64,000 nucleotides of DNA, taken from contig PJRA01000506.1 in the NCBI GenBank assembly GCA_016987375.1, positions 63,854 through 127,853 on the forward strand, written 5' to 3'. The position numbers and the translations under genes are program-made. Source of the DNA: Brachionus koreanus. Taxonomy: Eukaryota; Rotifera; Eurotatoria; Ploima; Brachionidae. The notes under the pieces are model-generated. The model saw only the letters and a list, made by a program, of their open reading frames with translations. It was not told the origin of the DNA and ran no database searches. Below, piece after piece: positions 47,116-60,606 of this stretch; positions within the stretch are counted from its first letter, which is position 1, and the number at the start of each line of letters is the position of its first letter.

Positions 47116-47989
47116 AAGAAAAAATTTTCGGTTGATTTTTGAATTTTTTTAATTTAAACTTTAAATTTAAGCTGACATGAATTTGCTCGTATATATATCA
47201 TAAATTTTTAAATTATGTTTTCTCTTTAATTATCCTTATGTTTAATAAATATTTGCTAATTAAAATTTTTAATAATAATTTTTACTAAATTAAAAACAAT
47301 TTAACTTATATCTTCATTTAGCATTGATGATCTGATATCAAGTCAAGTCTGTAAAAAACTCACAAAACAACACAGGCATTATGGCTAAAATTTCAAATAA
47401 AGAAATAAAACACATTTAAAGTCAAAATAAATATGGTGATGAATTTAACATTACTGATTTAATTGAAATTTTCAAACCTAAATAAAAAATGAACAGATAT
47501 TCGGACAAAGCTGAAATTTCATAAAATTATTACAGCATTCTTCTTTTAAGGTTATATTTTTTTAAAGTTAGGGTCTTGTTCCTTGAATACAAGTAGCATT
47601 CTAGTTCCAGAGACATACAGCTCTGTCCGAATATCTGTTCATATTTTAATCTAGATTTGAAAATTTTTCAAAAATTAATGACTCATCAGTTATTTGATTT
47701 TCTTTCATTTAGAAAATTTATGTAGACAAAATAGCTTGCTGGTAGCTAAGACTTGAGTAAAAAAAATTAAAGAAATTAATGAATCAATAATTAAAAGTTG
47801 GATTAAATAAAATATATTTAATTTGAAAAAATGTCAATTTGTTGCAAATAGAATGATAAAATTAAGATATATTCTTTTAAGGATTTAACCTAAAATTAAA
47901 ATAAATATATGAATAAAATTTTTTATTCGAAAAAGAAAAAACTTCTAAATTAATTCTACAAAAATTTGAACAAATTATTTAATTTCACT
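47116..47989. other. Intergenic, polycystin to CFAP410
   Basis: Convergent spacer holding a MITE-like element (47489-47642). No gene seen. Confidence 0.6.
47489..47642. mobile_element. MITE-like element, 154 bp with 25-bp terminal inverted repeats
   Basis: The termini 47489-47513 and 47618-47642 are reverse complements with one mismatch, both containing gaacagatattcggaca. The interior is short and non-coding. The shape (short element, sharp inverted ends) fits a non-autonomous DNA transposon. The flanks are A/T-rich, so a target duplication cannot be told from background. Confidence 0.75.
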
Positions 47990-48926
47990 TTAACATGAAT
48001 TTTTAAGCTTTTCACAATGAACAATTACTTCATCAAGTTGATTAGAACTTAAATTTTCTAACAAAATAAGAATCGCTGATAAAACATTGTCGTTCTTAAA
48101 TTTTAAAATTAAGATCAAATTTTAAAATTAAAAAATTAAAATTACTTTTATTTTGTCTTGCGAAATACATTCTTTTCCTTTTTCTATGTCACTCTCTTGA
48201 AATTCATCATTCTCCAAACCATTAGTTGAATCAAAATAAGTTTTTTCTGTTTCTTCAATTGATTTAAAACCATTTGAATTTTCATTTTCATAATTGTTTA
48301 AAGGGAGAATCAATTTTTCATATTCTTCAATTGAATCAGTAGGATTATTATATTCAAGACCAGCTTCAAAAGCTTGTTTGACTTCTTCTTCAGTTATTGC
48401 TTTAATTTTTTAAATTATTTACTTTTTTTTTAAAGACCGCAATCAGAATTTTACGTTTATTGTCCAAATACTCCAAGTTCTTTAAATTTTTTATAACACT
48501 TAACCTATAATTTTTGGAATAAGAGCATGGATTTTCATCTAGCCAGAGTATTTTCAAATTTTTAAGACCTTTAAGATAATAAATTTCATTCAAGCTTTTA
48601 ATCTTATTGTTTCTCAAATACAACTCGCGAAGATTTTCACAAAATTGAATATCCTTAAGTGAGCTAATATTATTTGCACTTTTAAAATTCATCATATATT
48701 AAATTCTTAGATCTAAGAGACATAAAAAATTACCTTAAAACTAAAATTTCTAGATTTGGCATTTCTTTGACCAAAGATACATCATTTAAATCAGAAGCCC
48801 TTTCAATCAATGCTAAAAATATCAAAAAATTTAGCTTAAATTTTACCATAAATTTAATTTTTTGACTGTTTCAAGATCTTTGCTTTGAATACCTTGTAAG
48901 GCAATATCTACCGTAAGCGATTCCAT
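47990..48926 (-). CDS. CFAP410: Cilia- and flagella-associated protein 410 (C21orf2-like, LRR)
   Basis: Five exons, complement(47990-48094, 48146-48399, 48455-48678, 48734-48799, 48847-48926), 242 aa, close to human (about 256). CFAP410 localises to the ciliary base and works with NEK1 in ciliogenesis and DNA repair. N-terminal leucine-rich repeats: KDLETVKKLNLWASDLND, LVKEMPNLEILVLSANNIS, ENLRELYLRNNKIKSLNE and the LRR cap YYLKGLKNLKILWLDENPC, followed by LEYLDNKPITEEEV. The middle (about 140-205) is acidic and low-complexity. The C-terminal helix NVLSAILILLENL matches the conserved CFAP410 tail. Two acceptors were chosen over nearer AGs (at 48799 and 48678) because they alone give the gap-free LRR. 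It shares a 253-base promoter interval with ARMC7. Confidence 0.92.
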
Positions 48927-49179
48927 TTTTGGCTAATTGATGGCTACAAAAATCCATCAAAAATCAAATTAAATATTCTATAAATTTTTTAAATTCAAAT
49001 ATAAATAGGTTTCAATGTATGCATCTGACTTTAAATTAATCATCTTTAGTTGTCATTGTGACTATAAAAATTATGCAGAGATATTTCAAAGTTAAATTTG
49101 AAATTTAAAATTAAAATCTTTAAATTTGAATCTTAAAAAAATAAATAATTTTGAATTAATCAGAATTTTAAATCCTGAA
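48927..49179. promoter_or_regulatory. Bidirectional promoter interval, CFAP410 / ARMC7
   Basis: The two start codons point away from each other and lie 253 bases apart, so both promoters must fit in or near this interval. No TATA box or other core motif is convincing in the AT-rich sequence. Confidence 0.4.
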
Positions 49180-49791
49180 ATGTTTTCAACTCCTAATTAT
49201 TTGAAAAAGAGGACTGGTAAAGCGGACTTAGATCGATTTACTTACTTGAAAGAATTAGTTCATGAATACAATACAACTGATGATGAAGAAAAAAAAGAGC
49301 AAGTTATTGCAAATCTTGGAAATTTTGCCTATGATCCAATAAATTATGAGTATTTTAGGCGATTAGATATTATAGACATATTTTTGGACGTTTTAATCAA
49401 TTTTAAAACAAACTCAAACTTTAATTTCAAAATTTTACACTTCTCAATTGGAGCTTTATGTAATCTATGCGTGGACCCAAAAAATAAGGAATTTTTACTC
49501 AAACGTAACTTCATTAATTTAGTCTTGAATTGTTTAACAATTGAACCTTCAATTGAGCATGTAGAGTTGATTTTAAATGCACTGACAATATTGGTTTTTA
49601 TGAGTGATGAATGTAATGAACGAGATCTTTCTGACACAAATGATTTAAACAAAATTAAAAACGAAATTCGTAATTTTAAAAATGAAAAAATAAATTTTTA
49701 TTTATTAATTTTTGAATATGCAAAATCAACTAATAAAAGACTATCAAATTTAGCATTTTTAATAATAAAAAATTTAAATTTAACTGAATAA
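49180..49791 (+). CDS. ARMC7: Armadillo repeat-containing protein 7
   Basis: Single exon, 203 aa from the ATG at 49180 (human about 198). The frame is open upstream to a TTG, but similarity to the family starts near this ATG. The most conserved stretch, EQVIANLGNFAYDPINYEYF, is almost identical to vertebrate ARMC7, followed by DIIDIFLDVL, FSIGALCNLCVDPKNKEFLL and a C-terminal repeat KRLSNLAFLIIKNL. It is a small all-helical ARM protein; human ARMC7 is reported in spliceosome-associated complexes, but its job is poorly defined. Divergent with CFAP410. Confidence 0.9.
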   Translation: MFSTPNYLKKRTGKADLDRFTYLKELVHEYNTTDDEEKKEQVIANLGNFAYDPINYEYFRRLDIIDIFLDVLINFKTNSNFNFKILHFSIGALCNLCVDPKNKEFLLKRNFINLVLNCLTIEPSIEHVELILNALTILVFMSDECNERDLSDTNDLNKIKNEIRNFKNEKINFYLLIFEYAKSTNKRLSNLAFLIIKNLNLTE

Positions 49792-50413
49792 AAAGAATAA
49801 ATTATTAATTTTTCTGATAATTTTATAAATTTTTGCATGCTTTTTTATTAATAAATGGGCTCAATCATCCCTTTATGGGTTTTGACCTTTGGTTTTTTTT
49901 TAATTTCAGCATAACTATAATATTATACAATTATAAGGACAAAATTTAAATTAAACTGAGATGATTTATTAGTTCGATTTAAAAAAACGCAGGGACGCTT
50001 TTAAACAAAGAAATACGGTTACAGAAATAAAAATAAAATTTTACCAATTATTAATAATTTAGTTTAACTGAATCATAAAAATTATTTTTTTAATTAATTG
50101 AATTTTATGTGTCAAACAATCTTAATAATTTTTATATATATAAAAATTAATATTTTTACTAAAATGTAAAACAGATATTTAATTATTAATAATTTTTTTT
50201 TTATTTAAAATCATATTTAAATTCACTTTAACTTTAATTAAATAAATAAATAAATAAAAATTTTAAAAAAATTAATTAAAAGGACAATAAATTTTGCACA
50301 TTTATCACATGATTAATTTATGTATTCATTTTGATTTATATTATTGAAATTTCTATCTAAAATACGTGTAAAAAATTCAAAATATTTAAAACAAATTTAA
50401 AAATATTTTGAAA
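49792..50413. other. Intergenic, ARMC7 to NBAS
   Basis: AT-rich with short microsatellite-like runs (aaataaataaataaa near 50240). No gene or structured element seen. Confidence 0.5.
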
Positions 50414-53400
50414 ATGAGTGATTCTAAAATAGACAACACCATTTTATATGATGTACATTCATATACTTTTCCTTATTGGGTGACCGATATAGACAAAGAT
50501 GAAAACATATATGTAGAATATCAAAAGTCACATCAAACTGGAAGTAGAATTTATTAGACCAAAAAAATCCCATTTTGCAAATTTTTTTATTAAGGCTTAT
50601 TGTATCGAATCGGTACATGGATGAAAGGAAAATTTAGTCTTGGTATAAACGAAAATACTTTGAAATTTATCTTCAGTTCTAGTAAACCTTGGAATACATG
50701 GAAATTAGTTATATCTGAGTAATAAATTATAAAGAAAATTTTTAATGCTTTAATGGAAAAAAAAATTTATTCTAGCTACGGATCTTTTGGTCTTTTAAGA
50801 GAGAATTCAATTGAGTTTTATGAAAGTTTAGATGAAAAATTTACTTGGAGAATAAAAGGTTGTAGAATTTCTAGACTAATCAACAGATCGTAAAAATAGA
50901 ATTTGAGGATTTAATGTGACAATTTTCTGGTTATTTTAAGTCAAAAAAAGACGATCTTTTGAGTGAAAACAATTAAATTTTTAATAATCATTAAATTTTA
51001 GTCCATTGTAATTATACTCGAATTAGTAATCTATTCTACAACAAGCGATTTGAAAATATTGTGTTAACAAACGAAAATGGGAGCATATTCTTCTTCAATA
51101 TGAATAGCGGCAAAGAAACACTTAAATTTAACGAGGTATTTCATTGTTTTTAATATTAAATTTTTTTCATGAAATCTTTCGTTGACTTTGCACAAATTGA
51201 CTTGAAATAAAAAATAAAAATTTTAATAAAAAAATTTCGAAAAAAATCATCATCAGAGCTTCAGATGGTTTATATTTATTTGTATCAGTTTAGAACTAGC
51301 AATTAAAGTATATCGATCACCAAATTGAAACATTAAAGTGTTAAAAACGATCAAAATGACCAAACCATTATTTCCAGTGATAATTTTAAATATTAATTTG
51401 AGCAATAAAATTTTGCATTTTTTAAAAGATTGGATATTTTTTTTCTTTGTAATTCTAAAGCTTTAGGTCATATTAAATGTTAAATTAAAAAATATTGAAG
51501 ATCTTCAATAAGAAGTGATTAGTAAGAAGGATACACGATTGGTTTTAATAGTGGTGAAACGAAAGAAAGAAAAGGTTAGGTAGACCAGCTAAATCCCAAG
51601 CTTAGTACTCGTCAATTATAAAATGATATTTACTAATTTAAAGAGATATTTCACTACAAAATGAGTAAAAATGATTATATTTAGATTTGTATGTCTAAAA
51701 TTATGACTTTCATGCTTAATTTCTGTTTTTAAGTGGAAATGATTGAGCTTAATTAACAAAAAATCGTTTAATAATTATTTATTTTTAAAAATTTTTATTT
51801 TAAATAAGCAAAATAGAACAAAAAAAATAATTTTCTGTCATAAAATTTTAATTTAATATTAATAGTAAAATTTCTTGATTCTAAATTAATTTATTAAGCA
51901 AGAAGAGAATGATTTTGAAAACGCTATATGTAAATTAGTGTTCATTGATCCAAATAGTTTGAAATGTCCGAATTTGGATGAAAATGTGCTTCAATTAATG
52001 ATGGCTTTAACTTATTCAGGAATCTTTAAAGTTTTTGCCATACGCCAAAATCGTAGCATAGATTTGATTTTTAAGCAATCATTGTTGAATATTGCCCCAA
52101 ACGGTATATACTGTGCAGAAATCGACTCCAAATTGGAATATCTTATAATAGGAAGCTTTACCAATTCTAGCAAAGATTCTCCTAACGGTCTTTATCTGTT
52201 TCGTATATTAAATTCAGAGCCATGGATAAAGAATATTAAAATAGCCCATGAAATTGGTTACACTTCAAAAAAATTAAATGATAAAAATTTTGCCAAAGCT
52301 AATTTCACAAAAATTGAATATGTTACGAGAATCGAATTATCATCCGATAATCAAAGCTTAACTGTCGTGTACGTAAGTGGAAGAATTAACATTTATTCTT
52401 GGCCTACTTTGAAGCTCTTAAAAGAATGGTTCATGACCGAACAGCCTGGCTACTACGAAATGAATCCTGCTATTGTTGAAAGTCCCTATGAGCTAAAAAA
52501 ATTTAAACAAATTTATCATGAACCAGATTACCGGGTTATAGATATTAGCTGGTGGAATCCTAAGGTTTTGATAATGACTCGAGGCACTGGATCGCTATCT
52601 TTGGTTTCGGCAGAGAACTTAGAAGATCTAATGGGCCGTAACCAGCAATGGTTAAATCCATATCCCTCAATTTACCGATACTTGAAAGACGAGTTTTTTA
52701 TTCTTGAATGTCAATGCAATATATCAAATCAATCGTCAAGTTTTAGTCTAGAAAATTCTATTTGTGAAGAGGATGGCTCTGACGGAATTTTAAACGAAAC
52801 AAATGAAATGAATACAAATACGGACGATGAAGATGATGATGAAGAGGAAGATGATTCTTGGATATCCTTCATTACATATGGCATTAAAACACAAGTCTAT
52901 AATTTAATTGGAATTAAAAAGTCCAATAATTCTAACAAGAGAAAAAAAATTATTAGAAGAAAATTTTCAATTTTGCATATAAAATCCACCACTCCAGAAG
53001 AGTTGTTTGAGCGTAAACTAAAATCCGAGGAATACGGAGAAGCACTCAAATTAGCTCAGACTTATAATTTAGATACAGACTTGGTTTATAAGCAACAATG
53101 GAATTCTAAGCCTATTTCTAAATCTACCATAAGTGATTACTTGGTAAACTATTTGAACTGTTTAATTTAAAAAAATAAATAAATTTTTATTAATTTTTTT
53201 TAAAGAGTAAAATAAAAAAACGATCTTGGATTTTGCATGAATGCGAAGAAAGAGTTTCTCCAAATATAGATACAACTAAACTGTTAATTGATTTTGGTTT
53301 ACATGGAACTGATCTTGATTCAGTAATAGCAATAAACGACTGTGATGACAATAAATTTATTTATTCGCAAAGTGAAGAATTAGAAGAAGATGATGATGAT

Positions 53401-56400
53401 GATGAACCATATGACAGATTTAACCCTGTCTTGGTTGAAAAGCGAAAAAAAAAAATCCATGAAGCAAGACTAAAGAAATTAAATCTTTTAGACTCAAAAA
53501 AGTAATAGAAACAATAATATAACTTTTATTTAAATTTTTTAAAAGCTTGTCAATGATGCAAAAGGAACTTTGTTCAACTCGTTACAAACTTTTAACTTAT
53601 ATGGATCGTTTAAATGTTTACGAACAAATATTAGGGGGCTCTATTAAAGCAGCTGAATATTTCGATCCGGACAAATTTAAAGAAATACGTTCCAAATCGA
53701 TTTATGAAATAGCTTTAGATTATGCTAGAGTAGCTATTAATAAGAAAAAAATTTTTAAATCATTTCTCTAATTTAATTTCATAGGAAGGCAATCCAAATG
53801 CTGTGGAAATTCTTTTTTGTTTTTATTCTAAAGAATTGAAGAATCATCAACTTGATATTTTAAGCAATTTTCCTGAAACTTTAAATCCAGACGAATATGC
53901 AAAACTTCTTCCAAGAATCGAGTAGGCTTCTTTTTTTTAAATCAATTATTAGACCACTTGACCTGATCAGATTAAGTTCTAAGCTAAGATTTTGTCAAAA
54001 ATTCTTAAATGAATCTTTTTCACATTCGTTTGCTCTTCTGTTAATTTAGAAAACTAAAGAGATGAAACATGTTGAATGTTCCTTCGCTTTAAAAATGGAA
54101 GTTTTAGGAGGCCACTATTTGCAAAGGTATAATGTAAATCAATTGAAAAAGTTTGAAATGCATCATCACTAATATTTAATTAATAATTACAAAATTAATG
54201 ATAGATGATGCAATTTTTTGCTAGATATTTTTTAGATTATTCTTTGTCTGCTTAATTTTCAAAATTTAAATTTAATTATTAAAATTTTTCTAGAACTTAG
54301 TTTAATTTTTGATTCGAGTTGTTTGCACAATTTACTTCTTTCACTTGAACTTTGCTCATTTAAATCTCGCTTTGTTTTATCTATATTCTAAAAGCATGTT
54401 TTTTTTTTAATTACTTAACAATTTTTTGTTCTAAAAATCTTAAAATGAGGCAATATGACAATTTTATTCAAAAATTACAAGTAAAATAAAAAAATGTGTT
54501 ATAAATTTTTAACTTAACATTCAAAAATTCATTATATTTTAATCAAATGTCTTCAAATTCATTTTACAGAAGAATGGTGATTTTTTGTATAGCTTAGATT
54601 TCGTTACAGAATTTAACAATTTGCAGAACCATCTTTTCCCGATAGAATTAAAACGTTTCTTTTATTTTAGCTGTAATTTTTGTACAAAATTTTCACACTG
54701 ATTCTTCTTAAGCTTTTGATAAGAAAAATTCATTTTAATATGCAGAACAAACCAAAAAAAAGAAATATTTGTAGCATTCCTTGTTAACATATTTATAATT
54801 TTAAAACTTTATCATTTTAGTCTCCAAATGGATATATTTTTAAATTTTCTAAATATTGAAAATTTTATTTTTTTATTAAAAATACATATAACTGAGAAAA
54901 ATACTAATTTTAAAAAAAAAATTCAAGAAATGGAAAAATTTATTTATTCGATGATGAAGATAAAATTCGTGAAGACGAAGACTGGATTGAGTATCCTGAG
55001 TTTAGTAGCATAATTGGTAGACAAAAAAACGATCCTTGTTTTGAATATTCAGTAGATCATATTCAAAATTGGTATCATGATCGTACTCTTGAAATTGAGA
55101 GCTTGAGTGGTCTTGTTGATACTTCTTTATCGTTTGTTCATCTGGCATATGCCAATGGCTGTAAAAACATGGGCGATTTAATGGAAAATTTGAAAACCTT
55201 ACATACATTAGTTTATGATTGCAAAGCAGATTTTAATGAAAGCTCTCTGATGCTTAGTTGTACTCTCTCTTCGATTAGTAAATTAAGCGAAATCGAAAAG
55301 CTAGAAATGATAATGAAATATTCAGATGAGCCATCAAGTGATCAATATGCAAAAAATTTACAAGATTGGCTGCTGCCTTTTGTTTTAAGGCGATCAACTC
55401 TTCAATCATGTGAATCACTTTTGCGGCAATATTTTATCAAAGTATCAATTGAAGATCTAAATCCTTGTTTCAAACTTTTACAGCTCCGCTTAAAGTCAAA
55501 GAACTTTTCAGAACAGCCCGTTTCTAGTTTTAAACTAAACGAACTCAATATAGTTTCCATGATTATTGAGTGCTTGTATGTAAATGAAAAACCAGAGCAG
55601 ATAAATTTGTGTCATGAAATTATAAATGGTATTGAAAGTAAACAAGATGGACAAACTGGTCAACGAGAAAAGATTATACTCAGCCACCATCAACAACAGC
55701 AGCTCAAACATGTTCACGAACATCTTTATGCTTGTGAGTTGTTTAAAAAATATGGTGTCAATAAAACTCTTTGTTATATCAAAATGTCTTGCTCAGACCT
55801 AGAGTTATGTCGTGATGCTTTGATTAAACTCACTAGTTTTGCCAGTAAACGCTCAAATCATCTAAAATTACACGAATGGATTGAATTAATGAAGGACCTT
55901 AGTCATTTACACGAAAATTTATACAAAGATTTAATAGATTACAAAGAATGCACTGAAATATTTGTCTCCAGTCTTCTAAAATCAAAAAATTTCGAAAATA
56001 TTAAACTAGCGGCCGACTGGCTCAAAGATATTTATAATGTAGATAGAGAAGCTGCTGTCAATTTGGCAATCAAATCAGCTCAAGATTATTTTAATTCTTC
56101 ATCGAATTACCATGATCCTGATATGAATTTTGCTAAAGCCTGTCTAGATCTTGTTCAATCAATGATATTAGGCTCAAAAGTTCTGAATCTTAGCAATGTA
56201 CGACTTGATAGTCTTAAAGAAAATATCAAAAATTTACAACAAACAGTGTGTGATCCGGTATTAGAATCTTGTTTTAACAAGATCAAAATTGAATTTGATT
56301 TAATACTTAGCATGAAACTAATTGCTGAGTTTGATTTAAATATTTTGCCAGTAAAAGTGAGAGTAAGTGAAAACCGATTCAGGATTTTAGTTGATATTTT

Positions 56401-59400
56401 AAACCAAAATGAAAATGCTTACAAAAATTATGAACGTTTATTGGAATTAGCATCAAGTTTGCATGTTAAGACTGTTTCTAAAAGTGAAAAAGTGCCTGAA
56501 GTAATGCTACTAATTGCAGAATATGCACTAGAAAAATCTAATTTTTCAATAATTAGACAAATGTGTAATGAGATGATCAGTTTAAATTATGAGCCAGCTT
56601 GGTTCTGTGTGTTCAAATTGGCTCTGTATTTGGCAAACAATCTTTGTTCAGCGCACGGAATTCAAATTATTGCAATTAATGAGTCAAATTTAGAAAAAAT
56701 CTACTCAAATTTAAATGAACAATTTGTTTTTCTCTCAATATCAAATCATCTTTTTGATTTTAGCTCCACGTTTGGTTGGAGCAAAGAAAAAACTTTGAAT
56801 AGTTTGCTTGATATTGAAAAATTGCTTTCATTTGTAGTCACAAGTTGTGACATAGAGCACATTCAAGGCATCCTCTACCAAAAACTAAATATTGAATCAA
56901 CTAGAAATAGAATTGAGTCTGGTGATGACACTGTGATGCTCAAATCGGAAAAATTCACCTTTGAAAATTTAAATTCAAATTTATTTGAGAATAAAAATTC
57001 ACAACTAAATTTAAAAGAAATTCGAAAAATAGGCATTATGGCAGAAAATTACATAAAAAAACTAAACTATTTAAATTCAAATTCAAAAAGTGATAATTAT
57101 TCTATAGATTTTTTGGCTGCTCAATTGAACAATTTGACTCAGACTGAGGCCAAGTGTGCCTTTTCTTTTCTATTGAGTCTTGACGAAAACGAATTAAGTA
57201 TTTTGTTCGAGAATAATAAACGTATTGAGTTTTTGTCAGATAAATCTTACGAATTTTTTATCCATTTGCTAGTTTTGAATTTAGCTGGCGAGCTATTCGA
57301 GTCAGATCTGGACGCCAAGCAATTACTATACGAGCTAGACCGGTCCCAACTAATTAATTTAATTGAATCAAGAAGCAAAGCTGATTTTAAAAATGAGAAA
57401 TCCTATGATCTATTTGAAAAAATAAATCGTAAATTCACAGAGCATGATCATCATAACCAAATGGAACACTTAAATGCTGGCATAGACTTGGATCGATTTG
57501 AAATCGATCAGACTTACAAAGAAGAGACTATTTTAGGCCTGAGCATGGACTATAAACAGTTCAAATTGGCGTGCTCTTTAGCCAAGTTCTATTCGGTCGA
57601 CTTGTGGAAGGTTTACATGGCTTTTACAGAATATATGCTTTGTGACGTAACAGATCTTAATCTGAGTCAAATTGAAGCTGATCTAAGACCACTTACTGGT
57701 ATTTTGACACAAAGAATGGAAGAGTACAAAGAAAACATGAATAAGAGAGTGTTTGAATTTTTAGATGGCAAAAATTTGGATAAGCTAATTATTTATTATT
57801 CACTTTTGAGCGATCAAGAAAGTGAAGTGCATGTAAAAAATTTAAAAAAATTAAAATCTATTGAATTAAGTCCAAATTTTGACTATAAAGAAATGCTTCA
57901 ACGACCATTTGAGGCCATTGAACCTTATTTGGATGATTCAAATTTGGCTCTATTCTCAAAAATTATTCAAAAAACAACTTCTCTAAATCCCAGCAGGCTC
58001 AATGTAGTATGGTGTTTGAAAAAATTTTGGAAACAAATCGATATAGTTTTAGATGAAAATTCAAAAAATGTATGGGAAAATAGTCAAAATTTGAATTTAA
58101 TTTATGATAACTTTGATAGCATGAGCGAGAATCTTAAAAGGCTGGATTTTAGAACTGATTTTGTTCACTTTGTCAAAGAGCTGTGTTTAAGCGAAAAAAG
58201 TTGTCAATATCTAAACTTTCATATACGAAAAGAATTGCTCAAAAAATTAAACAAAATTATTAAGTCTCAAAAGTTGGAACAAAATTCTGATATTGAGCAT
58301 GTGACTAAGAAGTTGACCAAAATTCACAACAGTCTTAAATTAATTGACAATATTGAAAAAAATCTGAATTCAAATGCAAAAGATAATGACTTGAATCCAA
58401 AATATATTAAATTGTTTGAAATTGAATTGGGAAAAATTTATTTTGGAAATAATGACCAACAAATTGAAGAAGAATTAAAATTAAAGACTCTAGAAAATTT
58501 ACTAGTTAACATGTTTTTTGATGGATATTCAATCGAAGCTTTGTTTAATGTAATCAAATTGTTTGATTATACCGAAAAAACTTCTATTAAAATAATAATT
58601 CAGCTTAGTTTAAACAAGCTTTGTTCGGACCTTAAAGCTGACAACAAAAATATGACCAAGTTGAATCTATTATTAGAAACAATTTCTTCATATTTGTCTT
58701 CAAATGGGCAAAATAAACAAAAAACGAAAAAAAGTTCTCAAGCTACCGAATATAAAATCATAAACGATCAAGACGTAATGGATTGTATGAGATTTTTTTG
58801 CAATGACCAACAAATAGACATCAAAATAAGACTTTTTATTTTGGAAGAATTAAAAAAAATGATTAAAAATATGAAAGAAGAAGATCTAATGCTACTGTTG
58901 GTTTATAAAACAAATGCAATTTTGGTAAGTTGTGATTGTTTCGGAAAAAAAACCAACCAAATTGACTCAAGCGATATTAATAACGAAGAGAAAAGAAAAA
59001 ATTTAATATTTAATTTTGTTGATTTTAGTGAAACGAAAGAAGACTTTAAGGCATTGCTAAATTTGATAAAGATTTGGCCTGTTTTTGAGGAAGATAATTC
59101 AGATGAAAAGCCACTTAATATGATCTTACAGAAAATGATTCTAAACAGTATTGATGTGAATATTTTATCTGAATTAAATGATGACAGAATTTTAGAATTG
59201 AATGAAAAAGACATAAGCTTTTTAAGAAAAAAGATCCTTTCAGAGCAAAATAGTTCAAAAATAGAAAATTTGAAAATTAATTTTTTAAAAATTTGCTTAT
59301 TATTTAAAACCACAGCTATTTTAGAATCAATCAAAAAGTACATAAATAATTTGGATTTGGAATGCATGAAAAATATGGAAGCTAATAAAGGCTATACTGA

Positions 59401-59692
59401 AGAAATTGAATCAAATGAATCGTTTAATTTAATTATAAATGATACTGATTTAATGGAACTTATTTTATTTGAAAATTTTTTTCTCGAAATAATCAGCACA
59501 AATTTTTACACAATTTTTTACCACTACTTAATTCGAAATAAAAATAATGAAGATCTAATTCAAGTAGTCAAAGCTTTGAAAAAAAATGGATATTTAATGG
59601 AAGCAGCTAAATTGCTATGTGAAGCAGAGAATTTTCACAACTGTTATAGAACATTTTCTGTTTCATTAGCCATTCTTGAAAAATTTAATTAA
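50414..59692 (+). CDS. NBAS: NBAS, subunit of the NRZ (syntaxin-18) tethering complex
   Basis: Nine exons, join(50414-50543, 50595-50718, 50776-50858, 51002-51135, 51899-53143, 53206-53501, 53546-53729, 53785-53921, 54928-59692), 2365 aa (human 2371). With ZW10 and RINT1, NBAS tethers Golgi-derived COPI vesicles at the ER; it also acts in nonsense-mediated decay. Exons 1-5 form the N-terminal beta-propeller (MSDSKIDNTILYD; YRVIDISWWNPKVLIMTRG). Diagnostic stretches follow: TTPEELFERKLKSEEYGEAL, SKIKKRSWILHECEERV, QKELCSTRYKLLTYMDRL, LDILSNFPETLNPDEYAKLL and, in the 4.8-kb last exon, the Sec39 region (TLHTLVYDCKADF; KEETILGL; MEAAKLL). Intron 8 (1006 bases) was placed where E+NGKIYLFDD restores the alignment. 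The propeller looks about 60 residues shorter than the vertebrate one after exon 3. Exon 1-4 boundaries are the least sure. Confidence 0.95.
51136..51898 (+). other. NBAS intron 4
   Basis: A 763-base phase-0 intron. Near 51575 a short frame reads KRLGRPAKSQA, reminiscent of basic GRP-K tails of retroelement proteins, but it is too short to call. Confidence 0.6.
53922..54927 (+). other. NBAS intron 8
   Basis: A 1006-base phase-2 intron (GA|gtaggc ... attcaag|AAATGG). AT-rich interior without recognisable content. A frame beginning inside its 3' end (54828) runs into the next exon in another phase and is not coding. Confidence 0.7.
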
Positions 59693-60606
59693 AAATTTAT
59701 TCTATGATTTATTTTAATTTAAATTTTAAAATTTATTTATTAAACTATATATAGCAATTTATTTTTATTTTCTTAATTTATTATTAAAAGATAGATATTT
59801 TATTAAAAATAAATGAATTCGCATAATTCAGCCTTTCCAAATGGATATATAATATTTGTTTTATTTCATTAAGATATCAATTAACATGATAAAAAAAAAA
59901 CAAAAAATAAATTGTTTAATTAAAAAAAATTAATTGTTTTATTTAATTAAATTTAATTCAAAGAATTTATTTTTGTCTCAAAAAAATAAGATTAATTTGA
60001 CTAAGTTAAATTTTAATTTAATTTTCAAACATGATCAAAACATTTTGATTGCGCGATTAAATTTGAATGCATTTTAATAAATAACAATCCTTTTTCAAAA
60101 ATTTAAAAATAAAGCTTTGAAATTTTCAAAAATCAAAAATCTGCGATGAAATTTAAATTTACATTAAAGATGTTTTATCATATTTGAAAAATTAAATTTG
60201 ATCAAAAATTTTACTTTGCCATTAATCATTGATGACAAACTTTATTTCACAAACATTAATACTTCCTAAAAAATTAAAAAATTTATCTAGAACTACATGA
60301 ATAAAGCAGAATATTTTTTTAATTTTTTAAAAAATTCAACTGAAAAGCAAAGATTCATAAAAAAGTTTTTATCTAAATAATTTTATTGAAAATTAGATTG
60401 TTTGTAGATAAAAATGATACCAAACTTATTTGATCATTTTATCTTTATTTCTAGTTACCATGTATTTTCATCGGGAAACAGAAAAACCGATACAATGATC
60501 AAAATAAAATGAACTCTAATTATGAAAGTCAATAATAAAATTCTAAATGAAAAATTAATAATCAATTATATTTATGTAAAAAATGTTTTCATTTAATCAT
60601 TTATAT
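59693..60606. other. Convergent intergenic region, NBAS to ferritin
   Basis: Both genes end here. AT-rich; nothing else seen. Confidence 0.5.

Noticed and set aside
51570..51610. KRLGRPAKSQA-like frame in NBAS intron 4
   Set aside because: Too short and isolated to call a mobile element.
54828..55013. 61-codon frame before the last NBAS exon
   Set aside because: It runs in the wrong phase; the NBAS exon uses another frame beginning at 54928.
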